Source of the DNA: an uncultured Collinsella sp.
GTDB lineage: Bacteria > Actinomycetota > Coriobacteriia > Coriobacteriales > Coriobacteriaceae
DNA length: 64,000 nucleotides
Direction of reading: 5' to 3'
Assembly: GCA_902482035.1 (NCBI GenBank)
Contig: CABSYW010000009.1
Location: 1-64,000, forward strand
Of the stretch, positions 58,939 to 64,000 are shown piece after piece. Below the pieces are notes generated by a model. The model was given only the letters and a program-made list of their open reading frames with translations. It had not been told where the DNA came from and ran no database searches. Each line of letters starts with the position of its first letter. Positions within the stretch are counted from its first letter, which is position 1. Position numbers and translations under genes: made by a program.

Positions 58939-58954
58939 ATCGACCTCCTAAAAA

Positions 58955-59001
58955 ATATCACCCCAGTGATAGTTTACCAATAACTATCACTGGGGTGATA
59001 T
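58955..59001. promoter_or_regulatory. Perfect 20+20-bp operator of the DUF3990/HTH module
   Basis: ATATCACCCCAGTGATAGTT (58955-58974) and its exact inverse (58982-59001) around TACCAAT-like spacer of 7 bp, 17 bp upstream of the toxin start. Typical of toxin-antitoxin autoregulation. Confidence 0.8.
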
Positions 59002-59031
59002 GAACGGGGGCTTTTGACGGTTTAACCCTGA

Positions 59032-59622
59032 CTAGAGGCAGGCCTCGGCGATGCGCTTTTTTAGTTCGTCGATACCCACGCCGGTCTGGGAGCTCGTGAT
59101 GATTACATTCTCGGCCGGGACGTTGAGCTGCTTTTTGATGGCTGCTGCTTGGCGGGCCTGCTGGGTGCGGCTGAGTTTGTCGGCCTTGGTGAGGCAGACG
59201 ATAAAGTTGAACTCGTTGCCCTGCAGGTAGTCGATCATGTCATGGTCGAGTTTACTGGGGTCGTGGCGAATGTCCACCAGCGACACAACCAGGTTAAAGC
59301 TGCGCTCGGAGTCGAAGAAGTCGCCAATGAGCTCGGCCCAACGGTCGCGCTCGGCCTTGGAACGGCGGGCGAAACCGTAGCCTGGCAGGTCCACAAAGTG
59401 CACGTCGTCGGCCTCGAAGAAGTTGATGTTGCTCGTCTTGCCCGGCGTACTCGAAACCTTCACCAGGTTCTTGCGGCCAAAGAGCTTGTTCATGATGGAC
59501 GACTTGCCCACGTTGGAGCGGCCGACAAAGCTCACCTCGGGGCAGGTGGACTCGGGGATCTGCGAAACCTTGCCGTAGCTGGCGACGAACTTGGCAAGCT
59601 GATAGTTAATGGAATCGGCCAT
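59032..59622 (-). CDS. engB: Ribosome biogenesis GTPase EngB/YihA
   Basis: 196 residues. G1 VGRSNVGKSS (34-43), G2/G3 STPGKTSNINFF and VDLPGYGFA, G4 LTKADKL, G5 ITSSQ. It is essential in 50S assembly. ATG 59622 (AAGGAG 5 nt upstream). It is followed upstream in operon order by mtnN (39 bp gap). Confidence 0.96.
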   Translation of the reverse strand: MADSINYQLAKFVASYGKVSQIPESTCPEVSFVGRSNVGKSSIMNKLFGRKNLVKVSSTPGKTSNINFFEADDVHFVDLPGYGFARRSKAERDRWAELIGDFFDSERSFNLVVSLVDIRHDPSKLDHDMIDYLQGNEFNFIVCLTKADKLSRTQQARQAAAIKKQLNVPAENVIITSSQTGVGIDELKKRIAEACL

Positions 59623-59660
59623 GGACACTCCTTGGTCGTAGGTTCTTACAAATAGACGCG

Positions 59661-60401
59661 CTATTGCGCAGCGGCAATGCGGCGGACGATATCGAGCGTG
59701 ATGTCACTTGCGACACGCGCGTACTCGAACAGATCGAACTCGCGCTCGCAAATTGCATCGTACGCCTCGTCACAATTATCGCTGATAGCGCGCAACACCA
59801 GGCAATCGACACCATTTTTGGTTGCGACATGGGCAATTGCCGCGCCCTCCATGCCGACACAATCGGCATGCGTCGCCTCGATAGCGTCGTTGCGCATAGT
59901 AGCGCCCGTCACAAAGCGGTTACCCGTGGCAATCGTGCCGACCAGGAACTGCTTGGTGCCCTCGTTCGAAGCGACTGCATTTTTCGAAGCGTCAACAAAC
60001 CCACGCTCAGCAAGCACGTCGGCGGCAATATCGACCAGCGCGGGCGTCGAGCCAAACTCCTCGAGCCCCGGTGCGGACTCGGCGATAAGCGCGGTATCGG
60101 TATCCAGATAGCGTAGGCGTTTGCCAATGACCACGTCGTCGATATGGAGCTTGGGGTTCAAACCGCCCGCAATGCCCGAAAACACAACAGCCTGCGGAGC
60201 ATACTTGCTAATGAGGTGCTGTGTTGCAGCGGCGGCGTTCACCGTGCCCATGCCCGCCGTTGTGGCGACAACTGTCAGGCCGTCGAGCTCACCGCTCACA
60301 ACGGTCAAGCCTGCCTCCCGTGCCTCGCAAACGTCGCTCAGCTCTTCCTTAATCTGCATGATCTCTTTTTCGAGCGCACCGATAATCGCAATGGTAGCCA
60401 T
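59661..60401 (-). CDS. mtnN: 5'-methylthioadenosine/S-adenosylhomocysteine nucleosidase
   Basis: 246 residues, purine phosphorylase-like fold. MATIAIIGALEKEIMQIKEEL, VVVATTAGMGTVNAA, FSGIAGGLNPKLHIDDVVIG and ADCVGMEGAAIAHVA (catalytic Glu) with RAISDNCDE (catalytic Asp) are all present. It hydrolyses MTA and SAH, recycling products of SAM-dependent methylation and radical SAM chemistry. ATG 60401. Confidence 0.95.
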   Translation of the reverse strand: MATIAIIGALEKEIMQIKEELSDVCEAREAGLTVVSGELDGLTVVATTAGMGTVNAAAATQHLISKYAPQAVVFSGIAGGLNPKLHIDDVVIGKRLRYLDTDTALIAESAPGLEEFGSTPALVDIAADVLAERGFVDASKNAVASNEGTKQFLVGTIATGNRFVTGATMRNDAIEATHADCVGMEGAAIAHVATKNGVDCLVLRAISDNCDEAYDAICEREFDLFEYARVASDITLDIVRRIAAAQ

Positions 60402-60479
60402 GCCATTCCCCAAACCTATTCGAAATTCTCAACCACGGTATGGTACCAGCATTTTGTTTGACCTCGTCAAACGAACACG

Positions 60480-61598
60480 CTAAGCCAGTGCAGCTCGCGT
60501 ATCAAACAGAGCCTTTGCAATCGCGGCCGTAACCTCGCTCGAGCGGTCGCTCCACGGCATCGATGTCATGATACCCATGACATAGGTACAGCCATCGATG
60601 TCGATAAGGCCCGCATCGCATGTCGAGTAGTAACCATCCTCGCTAATCCAGCCTGCCTTGTTGCGCACCAAAACCTGCTCGTCCGCAATGCCATCGCGAA
60701 TAAACGAGCGCGATGTTGATGCCAGAAGGCCCGACAACCACTGTGAAGTCTCGGTATCCATGCTCAGATACTCGCTCATCTCACGCCATAACCTCGCAGA
60801 AGTGCGCGGGCAGTAGGTCGGAAAATCACTCATCGGATTCAGTGCCGTTTCGTCATCAACACCCAGATTGGCAATCCAATCCTCATAGCCATCATGGTCA
60901 AACGCCGCGCGTAACGCGATAAACGAATCGTTGTCTGAGTTGACGACGGCATTCTCGATAAGGTTGCGCACCGTCTGCCAGCCCATGCTGTAACCACCAT
61001 ACGTGGCTAAAGGCCCATCGAGCGACACCTGCCCCGATTCGACCAACGTCTCGCAAATATAGAGCGCATACAGCGCTTTGTAGCTGCTCGCTCCATACAC
61101 CCCGACATCGGCGTTATACGTCACGCCCCTACCGCTCGATAGGTCGTAGAACACTACACCCACATCGCCCAGCTCCTGCGCCCGACACAGGGCATCCTGG
61201 AGCAAGGCAAGGCTCTCATCCTCCAAGGCAGGAGTCTTGTTATCCACCAACGAGAAGGTCCGAACGGTATCACCCGAAGGGATATCGTTGAAGTCCGCCT
61301 TCGAAAGTCTCGTCTTGAGATCTGCCGTCGACAGAGCTTGATCTGCCGACGCTTTGGACTTTGAAACCTTCTCGTTTTGCAGCTGTACCGTTGACGCATC
61401 TGGGCGCCCCGTTCGCTCCGAGGCGTAGGTTTTAACGGTAATTCCGAGGATAATAACCGCCGACGTTAGCATCCCAATAGCGGCAATCTTCCTCACGCGG
61501 ATGCGAGCGCCGGCAAGGCCACGCGAAGACGTGCCCTTCGTCTTATATCTGCTGCCATGCTGCGGCACATACTCGTCCCGCGATGCGATGTTTCGCAC
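60480..61598 (-). CDS. Membrane-anchored class A beta-lactamase-like serine hydrolase
   Basis: 372 residues from GTG 61598 (AGGAG 5 nt upstream); the frame continues to 61637 without SD. A basic cytoplasmic start precedes one membrane helix (about residues 37-57), a linker, then the penicillin-binding-type domain with SxxK as ASSYK (Ser171, Lys174), SDN as NSDN (about 221-223) and the third motif as NKAGW instead of KTG. It may be an actual beta-lactamase, a DD-peptidase-like enzyme or an inactive relative. Confidence 0.82.
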   Translation of the reverse strand: MRNIASRDEYVPQHGSRYKTKGTSSRGLAGARIRVRKIAAIGMLTSAVIILGITVKTYASERTGRPDASTVQLQNEKVSKSKASADQALSTADLKTRLSKADFNDIPSGDTVRTFSLVDNKTPALEDESLALLQDALCRAQELGDVGVVFYDLSSGRGVTYNADVGVYGASSYKALYALYICETLVESGQVSLDGPLATYGGYSMGWQTVRNLIENAVVNSDNDSFIALRAAFDHDGYEDWIANLGVDDETALNPMSDFPTYCPRTSARLWREMSEYLSMDTETSQWLSGLLASTSRSFIRDGIADEQVLVRNKAGWISEDGYYSTCDAGLIDIDGCTYVMGIMTSMPWSDRSSEVTAAIAKALFDTRAALA

Positions 61599-61755
61599 GT
61601 GGTCTCCTGACTGCCACCGTTTATATACGAGCAGCATGATACCGAGCAGGCATTTCTTTCCAAAGATATTCAGCAGCGTTTAAGGTGTCTTTAAAGAAAC
61701 CACAAGCGTATTTATCCAAATGGCACGATTCTGTTGCGCATCTCTACCCAAAACG

Positions 61756-61823
61756 AAGTTGCGGTGAAATGGTTCCTGTTTGGGCGACATGGGCCTAAAA
61801 ACAAGAACTATTCCACCGCAACT
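61756..61823. repeat. REP-like hairpin, family A (copy 4)
   Basis: AAGTTGCGGTGAAATGGTTCC faces AGAACTATTCCACCGCAACT. It lies between the beta-lactamase-like gene start and the end of pflA. Confidence 0.8.
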
Positions 61824-61859
61824 CAGCTGGGAACGAGGGGATATGAGGGCTATGGCATG

Positions 61860-62678
61860 CTATCCGATAGCGTTTTTGAGCTCCGCGCGGCGCTTTTTCA
61901 TGCCGGTCATAACGGCATTACGCAACTCGGGCATGCGCGCGGTATCCATCTGGGGCACGCCCTCGAGCTTATAGGGAATGCCCAGTTGCTCGTACTTGAC
62001 GACACCCATCGTGTGATACGGCAGCATTTCCAGGCCCACCACGTTGTGCCATGGAGCGATGAGGCGACCGAGCTTCTCGCACTCCTCCACCGTGTCGGTA
62101 ATGCCCGGCACAACCACGTGGCGGATAACGACCTTGATCTTGCGACGGGCAAGCTCATCGCCAAACGCCAGGATACGTGCAGGATCGCAGCCGGTCAGCT
62201 TTTTATGCTCAGCCGGATCGGCATGCTTGATGTCGAGCAGCACCATGTCGGTCTCGTTGAGAACGGCATCGAACTTCTCGGGATGCTGAGGGTCGAAGGC
62301 GTAGCCACAGCTATCCAGGCAGGTATGTACACGACCATCGGGGTTGTTGTGCATTGCACGGAACAGGTCGGCCAAAAACTCGGGCTGCAGAAGTGGCTCG
62401 CCGCCCGAAACCGTAATTCCGCCGCTGCGGTAAAACTCATGGTTACTCTGGAACTCGTCCATAAGGTGCTCGACGGTCACCATCGTGCCGCCGTTAACCG
62501 ACCAGGTATCGGGGTTGTGGCAATACGCACAGCGCATGGGGCAGCCTTGGACAAACACTACGAAGCGGATGCCGGGCCCATCGACCGTACCCATCGTTTC
62601 AATCGAATGTACGCGGCCCAGGGCAAACGCAGAGTCCTCAGGACGAGCGTCCACACCCTCAAGCGTCATTTCTGCCAT
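61860..62678 (-). CDS. pflA: Pyruvate formate-lyase activating enzyme
   Basis: 272 residues. Radical SAM CxxxCxxC as CPMRCAYC (Cys46, Cys50, Cys53), IRFVVFVQG before it, VSGGEPLLQPEFLADLF and DIKHADPAEHKKLTG, all PflA-typical. It installs the glycyl radical on pyruvate formate-lyase; the lyase gene itself is not in the window. ATG 62678 was chosen over 62708 because an AAGGT-type SD lies close by. Confidence 0.93.
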   Translation of the reverse strand: MAEMTLEGVDARPEDSAFALGRVHSIETMGTVDGPGIRFVVFVQGCPMRCAYCHNPDTWSVNGGTMVTVEHLMDEFQSNHEFYRSGGITVSGGEPLLQPEFLADLFRAMHNNPDGRVHTCLDSCGYAFDPQHPEKFDAVLNETDMVLLDIKHADPAEHKKLTGCDPARILAFGDELARRKIKVVIRHVVVPGITDTVEECEKLGRLIAPWHNVVGLEMLPYHTMGVVKYEQLGIPYKLEGVPQMDTARMPELRNAVMTGMKKRRAELKNAIG

Positions 62679-62852
62679 TCGCGCTACCTTGCCTCTCCTT
62701 GGATGCAACCAATTAAAATGCCAGAGCCATTCTAGCCCATGCGTTTGCGTTTAAACGTCTCGGACTAGAACGGCACGTTTTAATCTATCCCCCATCACCA
62801 TGGCTGGGGGCTACGTCGAGATGTCAGGCTGAAGAACGCTCGCCTGCGGCCT

Positions 62853-63707
62853 TTACGCTTTAAGCGTGAGCACCGCACCGAAGGCGGTCGGGCCGCAATG
62901 GCTCGAGATGACGCCGCCGACCTGAGTCCAGGTAATGTCCTTAAAGCCCAGGTCGTGCGCATAGACTTCCATGTCGTCGCGCAGCTCCTCGGAAAGACCT
63001 ACCGAATACGCCAGGCCAATGTGCGAGTAGTCAATCTCACCCTTCGCAACCATGTGGTCAATAAAGGCGCGGGCGCACTTGAGCATAGAGCCGCGAAACT
63101 TCTTAGTCGCCACGAACTTGCCGCCCGTTACCTCAATGCAGGGCTTAATCTTGAGCAGATGGGCACCGAGGAATGCCACGTTGGACAAACGACCGCCCGC
63201 CTTAAGGAAGGCAAGATCAGTAGGAACAAAGCCCAGCAGCACGCGGTCCATGACGGAGTTCGTAAATGCAAAGATCTCGTCGACGGTGGCATCGGGATGA
63301 GCCTCAATATACTTGGCGGTCTCGACAGCAACCAACGACTGACCCACCGAGACAAAGCGCGTGTCCATGGAGAACACGTAGTCGCGCCCCTTAGCTGCAA
63401 TCTTGGAGGACTGATGCGAGCAGGTCGTGGCCTCGGAGTACGCAAGATGCAGAATGGTCGCATCGGGCTGCTCGGCATGGATACGGTCGTACACGTGAGC
63501 AAAATCCGCAGGCGCGCAGCCGCTGGTCTTGGGCATTACGCCAAACTCGTTGCAGCGTGAGTAAATCTCGAGCGGATCGATCGAACCGTCCTCGACGGTC
63601 TCGTCACCAATCGTGACATGCATGGGCACGCGCACGATGCCGTAGCGCTCGCAAAGCTCCGGCGTCACATCCGACCCAGACTCAACCACGATTACGTACT
63701 TGCCCAT
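62853..63707 (-). CDS. DegV-family fatty-acid-binding protein
   Basis: 284 residues. DegV fold: YVIVVESGSDVTPELCERYG, TSGCAPADFAHVYDRI, RFVSVGQSLVAVETAKYIE and the C-terminal CGPTAFGAV. Members bind fatty acids and serve as FakB subunits supplying exogenous fatty acids to FakA kinase. ATG 63707; the longer frame to 63818 lacks support. Confidence 0.92.
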   Translation of the reverse strand: MGKYVIVVESGSDVTPELCERYGIVRVPMHVTIGDETVEDGSIDPLEIYSRCNEFGVMPKTSGCAPADFAHVYDRIHAEQPDATILHLAYSEATTCSHQSSKIAAKGRDYVFSMDTRFVSVGQSLVAVETAKYIEAHPDATVDEIFAFTNSVMDRVLLGFVPTDLAFLKAGGRLSNVAFLGAHLLKIKPCIEVTGGKFVATKKFRGSMLKCARAFIDHMVAKGEIDYSHIGLAYSVGLSEELRDDMEVYAHDLGFKDITWTQVGGVISSHCGPTAFGAVLTLKA

Positions 63708-64000
63708 TATTATCACGACCCATCTCAACATTGGCTTTTCAATACATGGCACGCGCCGTCGCACTGTTGCACAACAGCGTCCAAGCACCAAAGAGACGCC
63801 GCCCCTTGCACACAACAAAGGACAGCGTCTCCTTGGAAAACTCCGTGCTTATCTAGGATTCTACACGGTTTATTAAGGAGGGTTACTTATTCCGCAAACG
63901 GTCGCTATACGCGATAAACGGTAGCAAGCAAGTATCCAGAACGCTCAAACCATGAGGAGAGTTCCGCCTAAAGGGTGACTACACAGGACCCCCGCCGGGG
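63708..64000. other. Region upstream of degV to window end
   Basis: 293 bp. No ORF above 30 codons with a credible SD was found; AAGGAGGG occurs at 63890 on the plus strand without a start codon at good spacing. The last 15 bp are a short GC palindrome-like tract. Confidence 0.5.

Overview
The window is chromosomal DNA of a high-GC (about 60%) anaerobic gut actinobacterium. The gene content (DUF6020-like membrane protein, giant acyl-CoA dehydratase activase, OPT transporter, pyruvate formate-lyase activase, degenerate REP-like hairpins built on GGGACA) most resembles Collinsella or another Coriobacteriia. That assignment is inference from gene content, not from a search. No rRNA, tRNA, CRISPR array, prophage or intact insertion sequence was seen.

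Layout. 1-3.9 kb, minus strand: a truncated multi-pass membrane protein, lgt, a NifU-like protein, dCMP deaminase and coaX. 4-5.8 kb: an OPT peptide transporter. 6-9.4 kb: a 1151-residue sortase-anchored coiled-coil protein carrying a CAP domain. 9.7-11.5 kb: a DUF389 membrane protein and a small hypothetical. 11.6-17.5 kb: a gene remnant, the giant activase and its TetR regulator. 17.5-18.3 kb: an intergenic island with palindromes, a possible MITE and a 41-codon gene that looks like a type I toxin. 18.3-21.3 kb: HAD phosphatase, MFS pump and TetR. 21.4-23.2 kb: amtB and a PII protein. 23.4-27 kb: CmpB-like membrane protein, HD protein and a divergent DXS paralogue. 27-31.7 kb: a six-unit repeat array, then a polar amino-acid ABC transporter operon and a class I amidotransferase-fold hydrolase. 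31.8-34.1 kb: an HPt protein and a GGDEF-like/REC/HD-GYP regulator. 34.3-43.7 kb: housekeeping and metabolic enzymes (hydrolase, radical SAM, map, 2-hydroxyacid dehydrogenase, M18 peptidase, Ntn hydrolase, pfk) and an XRE membrane protein. 44-49.9 kb: small hypothetical, FtsX-type ABC exporter, GyrI-like protein behind a LexA-like box, an Abi-family remnant and ogt. 50.2-55.6 kb: the aspartate-family cluster asd, lysC / thrC, thrB. 56-59 kb: lower-GC accessory genes (XRE regulator, CxxC-repeat membrane protein, DUF3990/HTH toxin-antitoxin pair). 59-63.7 kb: engB, mtnN, beta-lactamase-like protein, pflA and degV.

The most striking non-coding feature is the density of intergenic inverted repeats. 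There are at least four sequence families, plus several 90-140 bp compound hairpins whose stems are unrelated in sequence. The best candidates for something undescribed are: (i) the 17.6-17.9 kb small hydrophobic-basic ORF with a sequestered Shine-Dalgarno and a convergent antisense promoter; (ii) the alternating 40-bp-period array at 27.0-27.2 kb; (iii) the structured leader with a possible pseudoknot in front of a truncated Abi gene at 49.0-49.3 kb; and (iv) the DUF3990/HTH pair behind a perfect 20+20 bp operator.
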